DNA from: Neoroseomonas soli
GTDB lineage: Bacteria > Pseudomonadota > Alphaproteobacteria > Acetobacterales > Acetobacteraceae
Direction of reading: 5' to 3'
Assembly: GCF_018129065.1 (NCBI RefSeq)
Contig: NZ_JAAEDM010000054.1
Span: 1-34,552, forward strand
Length of the DNA: 34,552 bases
In this document: positions 6,882-14,832 of the stretch, piece after piece
Position numbering within the stretch: position 1 is the first letter of the stretch
Layout: every line of letters starts with the position of its first letter
Notes under the pieces: generated by a model
Database searches by the model: none
Told to the model about the DNA's origin: nothing
The model's input: the letters and a program-made list of their open reading frames with translations, nothing else
Translations under genes and position numbers: made by a program

Positions 6882-8156
6882 ATGCATCTTTCCGAACTCA
6901 AGGCCAAGAGCCCCGCAGACCTTCTCGCCTTCGCCGAGGAAGTCGGCGTCGAGAACGCCTCCTCCCTGCGCAAGCAGGACATGATGTTCGCCATCCTCAA
7001 GACGTTCGCCGAGAACGACCAGGCGATCTTCGGCGAAGGCACGCTCGAGATCCTGCCCGACGGGTTCGGCTATCTCCGTTCCCCGCAGGCGAACTTCCTG
7101 CCGGGGCCGGACGACATCTACATCTCGCCGGCCCAGGTGCGCCGCTTCGGCCTGCGCACGGGCGACACGGTCGAAGGCCAGATCCGCGCGCCGAAGGACG
7201 GCGAGCGCTACTTCGCGATGCTGAAGGTCAACAGCATCAACTTCGAGCAGCCCGAGGCGCTCAAGCACCGCATCAACTTCGACAATCTGACGCCGCTGTA
7301 TCCCAACCGCCGGCTGAAGATGGAGAACCCCGAGGTCGAGTCCGTCGCCAAGGGCCCGACCAAGGACAACACCCACCGCGTCATCGACCTGATCGCCCCG
7401 ATCGGCATGGGCCAGCGCGCGCTGATCGTCGCCCCGCCGCGCACCGGCAAGACGGTGATGCTGCAGAACATCGCCAAGTCGATCTCGGCCAACAATCCCG
7501 AGGTCTTCCTGATGGTGCTGCTCATCGACGAGCGGCCCGAGGAAGTGACCGACATGGCCCGCACCGTGAAGGGCGAGGTCGTGGCCTCCACCTTCGACGA
7601 GCCGGCCACCCGCCACGTCCAGGTCACCGAGATGGTGCTCGAGAAGGCCAAGCGCCTGGTCGAGCACAAGCGGGACGTGGTGATCCTGCTCGACTCCATC
7701 ACCCGCCTCGGCCGCGCCTACAACTCGGTCGTGCCGTCGTCCGGCAAGGTGCTGACCGGCGGCGTGGACGCCAACGCGCTGCAGCGCCCGAAGCGCTTCT
7801 TCGGCGCGGCGCGCAACATCGAGGAAGGCGGTTCGCTGACCATCATCGCCACCGCGCTGATCGACACCGGTTCGCGCATGGACGAGGTGATCTTCGAAGA
7901 GTTCAAGGGCACCGGTAACAGCGAAATCGTGCTGGACCGCAAGCTGTCCGACAAGCGCACCTTCCCCGCGATCGACATCACCAAGTCCGGCACCCGCAAG
8001 GAAGAACTTCTGGTGGACCGCGCGACGCTGTCGAAGATGTGGGTCCTGCGCCGCATCCTGAACCCGATGGGCACGCAGGACGCGATGGAATTCCTGATCG
8101 ACAAGCTGAAGTACAGCAAGACGAACCAGGACTTCTTCGATGCGATGAATACGTGA
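6882..8156 (+). CDS. rho: Transcription termination factor Rho
   Basis: Hexameric RNA-dependent ATPase/helicase that ends transcription; 424 aa, normal length. The N-terminal Rho domain (about 1-45) begins [20 protein letters not shown]. The RNA-binding cold-shock-like domain (about 48-120) contains [17 protein letters not shown]. Next come the linker and the RecA-like ATPase core, with Walker A APPRTGKT (184-191), DERPEEV (216-222), Walker B VVILLDS (266-272) and the Q-loop [10 protein letters not shown] (291-300), ending [23 protein letters not shown] 6882 follows CCAGGACCC and matches the family N-terminus; the open frame continuing upstream is leader. The last four codons and the stop lie in the first unit of a 105-bp tandem repeat. 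Rho is essential in many bacteria and serves as a chromosomal landmark here. Confidence 0.98.
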   Translation: MHLSELKAKSPADLLAFAEEVGVENASSLRKQDMMFAILKTFAENDQAIFGEGTLEILPDGFGYLRSPQANFLPGPDDIYISPAQVRRFGLRTGDTVEGQIRAPKDGERYFAMLKVNSINFEQPEALKHRINFDNLTPLYPNRRLKMENPEVESVAKGPTKDNTHRVIDLIAPIGMGQRALIVAPPRTGKTVMLQNIAKSISANNPEVFLMVLLIDERPEEVTDMARTVKGEVVASTFDEPATRHVQVTEMVLEKAKRLVEHKRDVVILLDSITRLGRAYNSVVPSSGKVLTGGVDANALQRPKRFFGAARNIEEGGSLTIIATALIDTGSRMDEVIFEEFKGTGNSEIVLDRKLSDKRTFPAIDITKSGTRKEELLVDRATLSKMWVLRRILNPMGTQDAMEFLIDKLKYSKTNQDFFDAMNT

Positions 8157-8246
8157 GGCCGCGCGCCTCACGCATCGCCTGATCGAGGGCGTGGATGAGC
8201 GCGGCCCAAAGGCGGGCCGCCCTCACGTAGGCTTCGCCGCTACCGA
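8142..8246 (+). repeat. 105-bp tandem repeat, unit 1 (contains rho stop)
   Basis: First of two identical 105-bp units. It starts with the last four rho codons and stop (GCG ATG AAT ACG TGA). It folds into hairpin 1, CGTGAGGC-CGCGC-GCCTCACG (8152-8172), and hairpin 2, TGAG-C-GCGGCCC-AAAGGC-GGGCCGC-C-CTCA (8196-8225). The final CCTCACGTA can also pair with the TACGTGAGG that opens either unit. Confidence 0.95.
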
Positions 8247-8351
8247 GCGATGAATACGTGAGGCCGCGCGCCTCACGCATCGCCTGATCGAGGGCGTGGA
8301 TGAGCGCGGCCCAAAGGCGGGCCGCCCTCACGTAGGCTTCGCCGCTACCGA
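8247..8351 (+). repeat. 105-bp tandem repeat, unit 2 (carries a vestigial rho tail)
   Basis: Second unit, base-for-base identical to unit 1 on direct comparison, including the copied GCG ATG AAT ACG TGA. It repeats both hairpins. The duplication is 35 codons long, so a spurious open frame on the - strand runs through both units and shows a repeated peptide. The remainder of the gap (8352-8538) shows nothing recognisable. Confidence 0.95.
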
Positions 8352-8538
8352 TCGTCACGGACGGATCCTGGCATCCCCGCCGGGCCAGCATCGGTTGAGT
8401 GAGGCCAGGGCCTGCCCGACCGAGGCGGCGCTGCGATCCCCGTTCTCCCAAGGATGGACGACACGCGTGGACGTCGGGGGCGGAGCACCCCCGTCCGTGC
8501 CGAAGGCTCGCCCCTGTTGGTGAACTCGGCGGCCCCGC

Positions 8539-9048
8539 CTATTCCTCGGCTGCGTCGCCGTCCAGCATCCCGCGCATGCGCTTGCCGAGCGCGGTCAGCA
8601 CGCGATCCGTCGCTTCCAGGTCTTCCTTCGGGATGCCCCGCAGCACCGAGCGGTTGAGATCCCTGCCAACCGCGACCATGCGTTCCAGCAGACGGCTGCC
8701 GCGCGGCGTCACGTAGACGCGGTTGATGCGCCGGTCCGCCGCATCCGCCTTGCGCACGACCAGGCCGGCGGCCTCCAGCCGGTCGATCATCCCGCCCGTC
8801 GCCACCTTCCCCAGGCCGAGCAGGCGCGCCAGTTCCGCCTGCGTCATCCCGCCCGCCGGGTCGTAGCGCGTCAACTGCGCCAGCGCCCACCACTGCGCGC
8901 GCGTGACGCCATGCGGCTTCATCGCCTGGTCGAACACCATCTGCCGCAGGCGGGAGACGTCATGCACCAGGAAGCCGATGCGGAACTCGCTGCTGCCGCG
9001 TGATCCGCCCCGGTTCTGGCGCAGTGGCGCGGAGGCCAAAAGCGTCAT
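8539..9048 (-). CDS. MarR-family transcriptional regulator
   Basis: Predicted dimeric winged-helix regulator of 169 aa that usually binds an aromatic or acyl ligand. Start ATG 9048 overlaps the stop of the upstream TctC gene by ATGA, indicating coupling; an upstream in-frame start at 9087 would lie inside that gene. The DNA-binding part shows HGVTRAQWWALAQLTRYD, then MTQAELARLLGLGKVATGGMIDRLEAAGLVVRK, and the wing ADRRINRVYVTPRG. The C-terminal helix (LLERMVAVGRDLNRSVLRGI) completes the dimer region. It is the last gene of the leftward catabolic operon, so it most likely controls the divergent promoter region at 12381-12461. The ligand is probably a CoA ester or free acid of the pathway; this is inference. 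Confidence 0.88.
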   Translation of the reverse strand: MTLLASAPLRQNRGGSRGSSEFRIGFLVHDVSRLRQMVFDQAMKPHGVTRAQWWALAQLTRYDPAGGMTQAELARLLGLGKVATGGMIDRLEAAGLVVRKADAADRRINRVYVTPRGSRLLERMVAVGRDLNRSVLRGIPKEDLEATDRVLTALGKRMRGMLDGDAAEE

Positions 9049-10007
9049 TCCCTCGGCAATCCGGCGGCCTGGGCGATGCGACCCCATTGCTCGATCTCGC
9101 GCGCCTGGAAGCGGGCGAGGTCATCCGGCGTGCCGGTCGCGGACACCAGGCCGAGGCTGAGCGAGTATCGCTTGCCCTCCTCGCTGTCGAGCACGGCGCG
9201 GATCTCCCGGTTCAGCCGCGACACGGCCGCCTCGGGGCTGCGGGCGGGCAGGAAGACCGCGACCCAGGAGGCGAAGTCGTAGCCCGCAACGCCGGCTTCC
9301 TGCAGCGTTGGCACATCCGGCAGCATCGGTATGCGCTGCGCCGGCGTGACGCCGAGGGCGCGCAGCGTCCCGGCGCGGACATGCTCGCCGGCCGAGGCAA
9401 GGTCGCTGACCATGAAATGCAGCCGGCCCGCGAGCAGGTCCGTCACCGCCGCCGGCGTGCCGCGATAGGATATGCGCTCCGCGCTGATCCCGGTCAGGCT
9501 GATGAGCAGTTGCGCCGCCGCCAGGCTGCCGATGTTGCCCGTGCCGTAGTTCAGCCCGCCCGCGCGCGCCTTCGCCTCGGTGACGAACTCCGCGACGTTC
9601 CGCGCCGGGAAATCCGCACGGACCATCAGCACCAGCGGCGCGATGCTGGTGAGCGTGACCGGCGCGAAGTCGCGCACCGGGTCGTAGCCGGGTTCCTTCA
9701 TCAGGTGCACGGCGGCGGCGTGGGTCGAGTTGGTGGCGAAGAAGAAGGTGTGCCCGTCCGGCGCGGCGCGCGCGGCCTGCCGCGCCGCGATGGTGCCATT
9801 GCCGCCGGCGACGTTCTCCACCACCACCGGCTGGCCGAGGCTGCGGGAGATGCGTTCCGCGACGAAGCGCGCGATGCCGTCCGTCGCGCTGCCCGGCGGG
9901 AAGGGCACGATGGCGCGCAGCGGGCGTGAAGGGTAGGCGTCGCTGCCCTGTGCCCGCGCGGCGAGCGGCAGGAACGGCGTGGCGAGGACGAGCCTGCGTC
10001 CGATCAT
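9045..10007 (-). CDS. Bug-family (TctC) tripartite tricarboxylate receptor
   Basis: Periplasmic solute-binding protein of 320 aa. ATG 10007 follows GGGAGGTTCCG and starts the signal peptide MIGRRLVLATPFLPLAARAQG; an ATG at 10031 lies outside the ribosome-binding context. Bug landmarks are YPSRPLRAIVPFPPGSATDGIAR (mature N-terminus), GQPVVVENVAGGNGTIAARQAARAAPDGHTF, YGTGNIGSLAAAQLL, ISYRGTPAAVTDLLAGRLHFMVSD and RIPMLPDVPTLQEAG. These proteins bind carboxylates through water bridges in the two beta-strand loops. It lies 13 nt after a CaiB gene and overlaps the MarR gene, so it may capture the substrate of the operon or act as a sensor. No TctA/TctB membrane genes are in the window. Confidence 0.92.
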   Translation of the reverse strand: MIGRRLVLATPFLPLAARAQGSDAYPSRPLRAIVPFPPGSATDGIARFVAERISRSLGQPVVVENVAGGNGTIAARQAARAAPDGHTFFFATNSTHAAAVHLMKEPGYDPVRDFAPVTLTSIAPLVLMVRADFPARNVAEFVTEAKARAGGLNYGTGNIGSLAAAQLLISLTGISAERISYRGTPAAVTDLLAGRLHFMVSDLASAGEHVRAGTLRALGVTPAQRIPMLPDVPTLQEAGVAGYDFASWVAVFLPARSPEAAVSRLNREIRAVLDSEEGKRYSLSLGLVSATGTPDDLARFQAREIEQWGRIAQAAGLPRE

Positions 10008-10020
10008 CGGAACCTCCCTC

Positions 10021-11211
10021 TCATGCCGCACCGAGCGCGCCGGCGGCGCGCAGGGCGGCGATCTCCTCCGGCGCGAAGCCGTAGCCGGCCAGGGCTTCTT
10101 CCGAATGCTGGCCGAGCATCGGTGGCGGCGAGGCCACGCGCCGCGCCTTGCCGTCGAACTGGATTGGCTGCGCCATCGTCTTCAGCGGGCCGAGCTGCGG
10201 ATGCTCGTATTCCATGACCATGCCGCGCGCCGCCATGTGCGGATGGGCGAGCATGTCGGCGATGGTATTGACCGCCGCGCAGGGGATGCCGATGCGCAGG
10301 CAGAATTCCACCCATTCATCCGCGGTGCGCGTGGCGACGATGGATTGCACCAGCGCGACGGTTTTCGCGAAGTTCGCCACGCGGTCGGCATTGGTGCGGA
10401 AGCGTGGGTCCTCGCCGAGTTCCGGCCGCCCGATGCCGGCGGTGAAGCGGCGCCAGAGATTGTCGTTGGCGATGCCGATCAGCACCGGACGGTCCGACGC
10501 ATCGAAGGCCTGGTAGGGACACAGCGACTCATGCCCGGACCCGCACTTCTCCGGCAGCGTTCCCTTCTCCCAGAAGATCTGGAAGTTGTAGCCGAGCAGC
10601 GCGGCGGCGGTCTCGAACAGCGACACCTCCAGCCGGCAACCCTGCCCCGTGCGGTTGCGTTCCAGCAGCGCGACGAGGATGCCGGAGAAGGCATTTATCC
10701 CCGTGGACTGGTCGATCGGCGAGAAGGGGCTGCGTGCCGGCCCGCCGCCGCGCTCGCCCGTCATCGCCATGATGCCGGAGAACGCCTGCAGGATGACGTC
10801 GTAGCCGAGGCCCTCCTTCAGCGGCCCTGTCCGCCCGAAGCCGGAGATCGAGCAGTAGACCAGGCGCGGGTTCAGCGCCCGCATCTCCTCCGCCCCGATG
10901 CCGAGGCGTTCCGCCACGCCCGTCGCGTAGGATTCGATCAGCACATCGGCCTGCGTGACCATCTTGCGCGCCGCCGCACGCCCTGCCTCGGTCTTGAGGT
11001 CCAGCGCCAGCGACTTCTTGTTGCGGTTGGCGCTGAGGAACACCGCGCCGACCCCTTCGCGGAAGGGTGGCCAGCCGCGCGTGTCGTCGCCGCCCTTGGG
11101 CGGTTCGATCTTCGTCACCTCCGCGCCCAGGTCGCCGAGCCACTGCCCGCAGAGCGGCCCGGCCAGCACCTTGGAGAAATCCAGCACCCGGATCCCGGCA
11201 AGCGGCGTCAT
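10021..11211 (-). CDS. CaiB/BaiF-family (class III) CoA-transferase
   Basis: Cytoplasmic enzyme of 396 aa that moves CoA between carboxylic acids. It starts MTPLAGIRVLDFSKVLAGPLCGQWLGDLGAEV, the standard N-terminus, with KIEPPKGGDDTRGW next. NRNKKSLALDLKTEAGR and GFGRTGPLKEGLGYDVILQAFSGIMAMTGE follow. The likely catalytic aspartate that forms the acyl-enzyme is in SPFSPIDQSTGINAFSGI, where the family has its conserved Asp before the (S/A)TG helix. ATG 11211 lies 2 nt after the stop of the acyl-CoA dehydrogenase gene, showing one transcript. Here it would make the CoA ester that the dehydrogenase oxidises. The acid and CoA donor are not predictable; the second CaiB gene at 21064 is clearly divergent from it. 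Confidence 0.92.
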   Translation of the reverse strand: MTPLAGIRVLDFSKVLAGPLCGQWLGDLGAEVTKIEPPKGGDDTRGWPPFREGVGAVFLSANRNKKSLALDLKTEAGRAAARKMVTQADVLIESYATGVAERLGIGAEEMRALNPRLVYCSISGFGRTGPLKEGLGYDVILQAFSGIMAMTGERGGGPARSPFSPIDQSTGINAFSGILVALLERNRTGQGCRLEVSLFETAAALLGYNFQIFWEKGTLPEKCGSGHESLCPYQAFDASDRPVLIGIANDNLWRRFTAGIGRPELGEDPRFRTNADRVANFAKTVALVQSIVATRTADEWVEFCLRIGIPCAAVNTIADMLAHPHMAARGMVMEYEHPQLGPLKTMAQPIQFDGKARRVASPPPMLGQHSEEALAGYGFAPEEIAALRAAGALGAA

Positions 11212-11213
11212 GG

Positions 11214-12380
11214 TCAGTAGGATTTCGGCTGGCCGAGCACGCGCTCGGCGATGAAGGACAACACCAGTTGCTCGGAGACCGGCGCGATGCGGCAGATCAG
11301 CACTTCCCGCAGCAGTCTCTCGACCACGTATTCCTTGGCGTAGCCCATGCCGCCATGGGTCAGCACGGCCTGCAGCGCCGCGTTGTACCCGGCGCGCCCG
11401 GCCAGTAGCTTCGCCGCATTCGCCTCGGCCCCGCAGGGCTTGCCGTTGTCGTAGAGCCAGGCCGCCTTGAGCGCCATCAGCCACGCCGATTCCAGCGCCG
11501 TCCAGCATTCCGCGAGCGGGTGTTGGATCGCCTGGTTCTGCCCGATCGGTCGGCCGAAGACCGTGCGATCCCGCCCGTAGCGCGCGGCGCGTTCCAGCGC
11601 ATCCTGCCCGATCGCCACCGCTTCGGACGCCACCAGCACGCGTTCGGGGTTCAGGCTGTCGAGGACGTAGCCGAAGCCCTTGCCTTCCTCGCCGATGCGG
11701 TCCTCATCCGGGACGAACAGGTCGTCGATGAAGGTCATGTTCGAATCGACCGCGGCGCGGCCCATCTTCGGGATGCGCTTCACCTCCACCTTGCTGCGGT
11801 CGAGCTCGGTGTAGAACAGCGTGATGCCCTCGGAGGGGCGGCGCGCATCCTCCTTCTTCGTCGTGCGCGTGAGCAGCATGATCCTGTTCGCCACCTGGCC
11901 GGTGGAGGTCCAGATCTTCCGCCCGTTCACGCGATAGCCGCCCGGCACCTTCGCCGCGAAGGTGGTGATGGAGGTGGTGTCGAGCCCGGCATTCGGTTCC
12001 GTGAAGCCGAAGCAGGCCTGGTCCGTGCCGGCGACGAGCGGCGGGATCCAGCGTGCCTTCTGCTCGGGCGTGCCGTGCACCACGATCGGGTGAGGGCCGA
12101 ACATGTTGATGTGCAGGGAGGATGCCGCCGCCATCCCGCCGCCGTGGCGCGCAACGGTATGCATGACAAGTGCTGCTTCCGTCACGCCGAGGCCGGCGCC
12201 GCCATGTTCCTCCGGCATGGTGATGCCGAGCCAGCCGCCCTCGGCCATGGCGCGGTGGAATTCGCGGGGGAAGCGCGCCTCGTCATCACAGGATCGCCAG
12301 TAGTCGTCGCCGAAGCGGCGGCAGACGGCGGTCACGCCCTCGACGATCGCCTCCTGTTCGGGCGACAGGCCGAAATCCAT
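11214..12380 (-). CDS. Acyl-CoA dehydrogenase (leftward operon)
   Basis: FAD enzyme of 388 aa that forms an alpha,beta double bond in an acyl-CoA and passes electrons to ETF. ATG 12380 follows GGAGGGACGC; another in-frame ATG (12419) lies in the shared promoter region. Domain order is normal: helical N-terminus (MDFGLSPEQEAIVEGVTAVC), flavin-binding FGFTEPNAGLDTTSITTFAAK, INGRKIW-type NGRKIWTSTGQVAN, and C-terminal helices with RTVFGRPIGQNQAIQHPLAE. The region GGMGYAKEYVVERLLREVLI contains the Glu at the usual catalytic-base position of the short/medium-chain group. After it the common EGT.EI stretch is replaced by APVSEQLV. It is first in the leftward operon, followed by CoA-transferase, TctC and MarR. 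Confidence 0.93.
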   Translation of the reverse strand: MDFGLSPEQEAIVEGVTAVCRRFGDDYWRSCDDEARFPREFHRAMAEGGWLGITMPEEHGGAGLGVTEAALVMHTVARHGGGMAAASSLHINMFGPHPIVVHGTPEQKARWIPPLVAGTDQACFGFTEPNAGLDTTSITTFAAKVPGGYRVNGRKIWTSTGQVANRIMLLTRTTKKEDARRPSEGITLFYTELDRSKVEVKRIPKMGRAAVDSNMTFIDDLFVPDEDRIGEEGKGFGYVLDSLNPERVLVASEAVAIGQDALERAARYGRDRTVFGRPIGQNQAIQHPLAECWTALESAWLMALKAAWLYDNGKPCGAEANAAKLLAGRAGYNAALQAVLTHGGMGYAKEYVVERLLREVLICRIAPVSEQLVLSFIAERVLGQPKSY

Positions 12381-12461
12381 GCGTCCCTCCGCGACTGCTT
12401 GCGCGATGATCGTACGCATGCTTACCATTTGCAAGAGAACGACAAGGATCGAGGAAACGGC
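12381..12461. promoter_or_regulatory. Shared divergent promoter region of the two catabolic operons
   Basis: These 81 nt separate the starts of two acyl-CoA dehydrogenase genes. Possible rightward promoter: TTGCGC (12399-12404), 18 nt, TACCAT (12423-12428). Possible leftward promoter: TTGCAA (12434-12429), 17 nt, GATCAT (12411-12406). The two overlap almost entirely, so one repressor could control both. A TGCG...CGCA arrangement lies inside, but no convincing MarR palindrome was proved. Confidence 0.4.
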
Positions 12462-13619
12462 ATGCTGGACCGTCCGCGCACGGTGCTGAGCCAGGAGCAC
12501 GAGATCTTCCGCGCCTCCGTGCGCCGCTTCGTGGAATCCGAGCTCGTTCCCAACAACATGGCGTGGGAGGAAGCGGGCATCGTCCCGCGCGAGGCCTGGC
12601 GCAAGGCGGGCGATGCCGGGCTTCTCTGCTGCGACGTGGCGCCCGAATACGGCGGGCCGGGCGGTGATTTCGGCCATTGCACGGTGGTGACCGAGGAACT
12701 GGCCCGCGCCAACCTCTCCGGCCCCGGCTTCGTCGTGCATTCGGACATGGTCGCGACCTACCTCGCGAAGTTCGGGTCCGAGGAACAGAAGCGCCGCTGG
12801 CTGCCGGGGATGGTGGACGGCACGCTGATCGGCGCCATCGCCATGACGGAACCGGATGCGGGCAGCGACCTCAAGGGCATGCGCACGCGCGCGGTGGCGG
12901 ACGGCGATCACTATGTCATACGCGGGCAGAAGACCTTCATCTCCAACGGCCAGAACGCCGACATCATCATCACCGCCTGCAAGACGGACGCGAATGCCGG
13001 CGCGCACGGCGTCAGCCTGATCGTCGTCGAGGCGAAGACGCCCGGTTTCCGCCGTGGGCGAAACCTCGCCAAGATCGGGATGAAGGCGCAGGACACCTCG
13101 GAGCTCTTCTTCGATGAGGTGCGCGTGCCGATGGCGAACCGCCTCGGTGCGGAGGGCCAGGGCTTCGGCATGCTGATGACGAATCTTGCGCGCGAACGTC
13201 TCGTGCAGGCCGTGCGTGGCACGGTGCTGGCCGAGGAAGCGATCCGCTGGACGGTTGCCCACACCCGGGAGCGCAAGGCCTTCGGCCGCACCATCGCGGA
13301 CTTCCAGAACACGCGCTTCGTGCTGGCGGAACTCGCGACGAAGACGGTGGCCGCGCGCGCGATGACGGACGGGCTGATCGCATTGCAGATGGAAGGCACG
13401 CTCGATCCCATCGAGGCCGGCATGGCGAAGCTCTTCTGCACCGACCTGCAATGCGAGGTTCTGGACCGCTGCCTGCAGCTCTTCGGCGGCACCGGCTACA
13501 TGCTGGAGACGCCGATCGCGCGGGCCTGGGCGGATGCGCGCGTGACGCGCATTGCCGGCGGCGCGGCGGAAGTGATGAAGGAAATCATCGGTCGGCGCCT
13601 CTTTCAGGGCGCCGCGTGA
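12462..13619 (+). CDS. Acyl-CoA dehydrogenase (rightward operon)
   Basis: FAD-dependent dehydrogenase of 385 aa, first gene of the rightward operon. ATG 12462 follows GAGGAAACGG. The sequence starts with LSQEHEIFRASVRRFVESELVPN, typical of the long-chain/isovaleryl group. It has AIAMTEPDAGSDLKGMRTRA for flavin and substrate contacts, IRGQKTFISNGQNADIIITACKT, TRERKAFGRTIADFQNTRFVLAELAT, and the C-terminal FGGTGYMLETPIARAWADARVTRIAGGAAEVMKEI. The Glu of MLETPI sits at the usual base position for short-chain types. It differs markedly from the leftward dehydrogenase, so the two probably act on different intermediates of one pathway or pair as subunits, as in the heteromeric steroid acyl-CoA dehydrogenases; the latter is only an option. 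Confidence 0.93.
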   Translation: MLDRPRTVLSQEHEIFRASVRRFVESELVPNNMAWEEAGIVPREAWRKAGDAGLLCCDVAPEYGGPGGDFGHCTVVTEELARANLSGPGFVVHSDMVATYLAKFGSEEQKRRWLPGMVDGTLIGAIAMTEPDAGSDLKGMRTRAVADGDHYVIRGQKTFISNGQNADIIITACKTDANAGAHGVSLIVVEAKTPGFRRGRNLAKIGMKAQDTSELFFDEVRVPMANRLGAEGQGFGMLMTNLARERLVQAVRGTVLAEEAIRWTVAHTRERKAFGRTIADFQNTRFVLAELATKTVAARAMTDGLIALQMEGTLDPIEAGMAKLFCTDLQCEVLDRCLQLFGGTGYMLETPIARAWADARVTRIAGGAAEVMKEIIGRRLFQGAA

Positions 13620-13647
13620 TGAACAGGCAGGAAGGGGCACAGCGCCG

Positions 13648-14832
13648 ATGAGCGAGCGCACATTGCGCGGCAAGGTGGCGATCGCCGGCATCGGCGAGAC
13701 CACCTACTACAAGCACGGGCAATCACCCGATGCGGAGTTCAAGTTGGCGTTGCAGGCGGTGCTCGCTGCGTGCCACGACGCCGGCATCGACCCGAAGGAG
13801 GTGGATGGCTTCGCCTCCTACGGCAATGACCGGTCGGAGGCGGTGCGCCTCGCGGCCGCGCTCGGTATCAAGGAATTGCGCTTCTCCAACATGCATTGGG
13901 GCGGCGGTGGCGGTGGCGTCGCGGCGTCGGTCGCCAATGCGGCGGCGGCGGTGCATTCGGGCATGGCGAATTGCGTCATCGCCTTCCGCTCGCTCGCGCA
14001 GGGGCAGTTCGCGCGCTACGGGCGCGGACAGGCCGTTGCGGCGGCGGCGGGCGACGACGCCTTCCTGTTTCCCTACGGCCTGATGTCGCCGGCGCAGCGC
14101 TTCGCCATGAAGATCACGCGCTTCATGACCGAACACGGCATCCGGCACGAGGCGCTGCGCAGCATCGCCATGGCCTCCTACCACCACGCGCAGACCAACC
14201 CGAGCGCGGTGATGTATGGCCGTCCGTTGACGGAGGAGAAGTACGACGCCTCCCGCTGGATCGTGGAGCCGTTCCATCGCCTGTTTGACTGTTGCCAGGA
14301 GAATGACGGCGCCGGCGCGGTGCTGGTCGTGCCGGCCGACCGCGCGAAGGACCTGCCGCACAAGCCGACCTACCTGCTCGGCACCGCGCAGGGCGGGCAC
14401 CATCGCAGCGCGGCGCCGGTGCACAACGCGCCGGACTATGCCTCCGCGCATTTCCCGACGGTGGCGAAGAACATGTGGGCCATGGCGAAGCTCGGCCCGC
14501 AGGATGTCGATGTCGTGCAGGCCTATGAGAACTTCACCGGCGGCGTGCTGCTCTCGCTCGTCGAGCACGGCTTCGTCGATCCGAAGAAGGCGAATGAGTT
14601 CCTTGTCCTTGAGAACCTTCTCGCGCCCACCGGCAAGATGCCGATGAACACCAGCGGCGGGAACCTCGCCGAGTGCTACATGCACGGCCTCGAGATGGTG
14701 AACGAAGCTGTCCGCCAGCTTCGCGGAACGGCGAACAACCAGGTGGCCGGCGCGGAGGTCGTCGCCGTCCTCGGCGGGCCGATGGTCACGCCTGTCAGCA
14801 GCCTGGTCCTCGGCACGGAGGCGACCCTGTGA
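13648..14832 (+). CDS. Thiolase-superfamily protein lacking the catalytic Cys; probable Ltp2/SAL-type acyl-CoA retro-aldolase
   Basis: Protein of 394 aa with the SCP-x-type thiolase fold: KVAIAGIGETTYYKHG at the N-terminus and VDGFASYGND after the first strand. The region where thiolases place the nucleophilic Cys reads RFSNMHWGGGGGGVAASVANAAAAV (79-102) and has no Cys. The two C-terminal histidine motifs are changed: thiolase HDxF is YENF with Tyr293, and GHP.G is CYMHG with Tyr344, in SGGNLAECYMHG. Loss of Cys with two Tyr at these places is the pattern of the Ltp2 and SAL steroid side-chain aldolases, which work with a DUF35 partner; a DUF35 gene follows directly with a 4-nt overlap. Predicted role: aldol cleavage of a beta-hydroxyacyl-CoA. 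Start ATG 13648 follows AGGAAGGGG. Substrate unknown. Confidence 0.8.
   Translation: MSERTLRGKVAIAGIGETTYYKHGQSPDAEFKLALQAVLAACHDAGIDPKEVDGFASYGNDRSEAVRLAAALGIKELRFSNMHWGGGGGGVAASVANAAAAVHSGMANCVIAFRSLAQGQFARYGRGQAVAAAAGDDAFLFPYGLMSPAQRFAMKITRFMTEHGIRHEALRSIAMASYHHAQTNPSAVMYGRPLTEEKYDASRWIVEPFHRLFDCCQENDGAGAVLVVPADRAKDLPHKPTYLLGTAQGGHHRSAAPVHNAPDYASAHFPTVAKNMWAMAKLGPQDVDVVQAYENFTGGVLLSLVEHGFVDPKKANEFLVLENLLAPTGKMPMNTSGGNLAECYMHGLEMVNEAVRQLRGTANNQVAGAEVVAVLGGPMVTPVSSLVLGTEATL

Noticed and set aside
8142..8351. Possible CRISPR array
   Set aside because: Only two directly abutting copies with no spacers and internal hairpins; it is a tandem duplication.
7978..8451. Minus-strand open frame with a repeated peptide through the 105-bp repeats
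   Set aside because: The peptide repeat follows from the DNA duplication being a multiple of three. There is no ribosome-binding site, and it overlaps the rho 3' end antisense.
11520..12461. Extension of the rightward acyl-CoA dehydrogenase upstream
   Set aside because: It is antisense to the leftward dehydrogenase; the real start has GAGGAAA at 12462.
12381..13703. Extension of the leftward acyl-CoA dehydrogenase upstream to 13703
   Set aside because: It is antisense to the rightward dehydrogenase. The family N-terminus and GGAGG site are at 12380.
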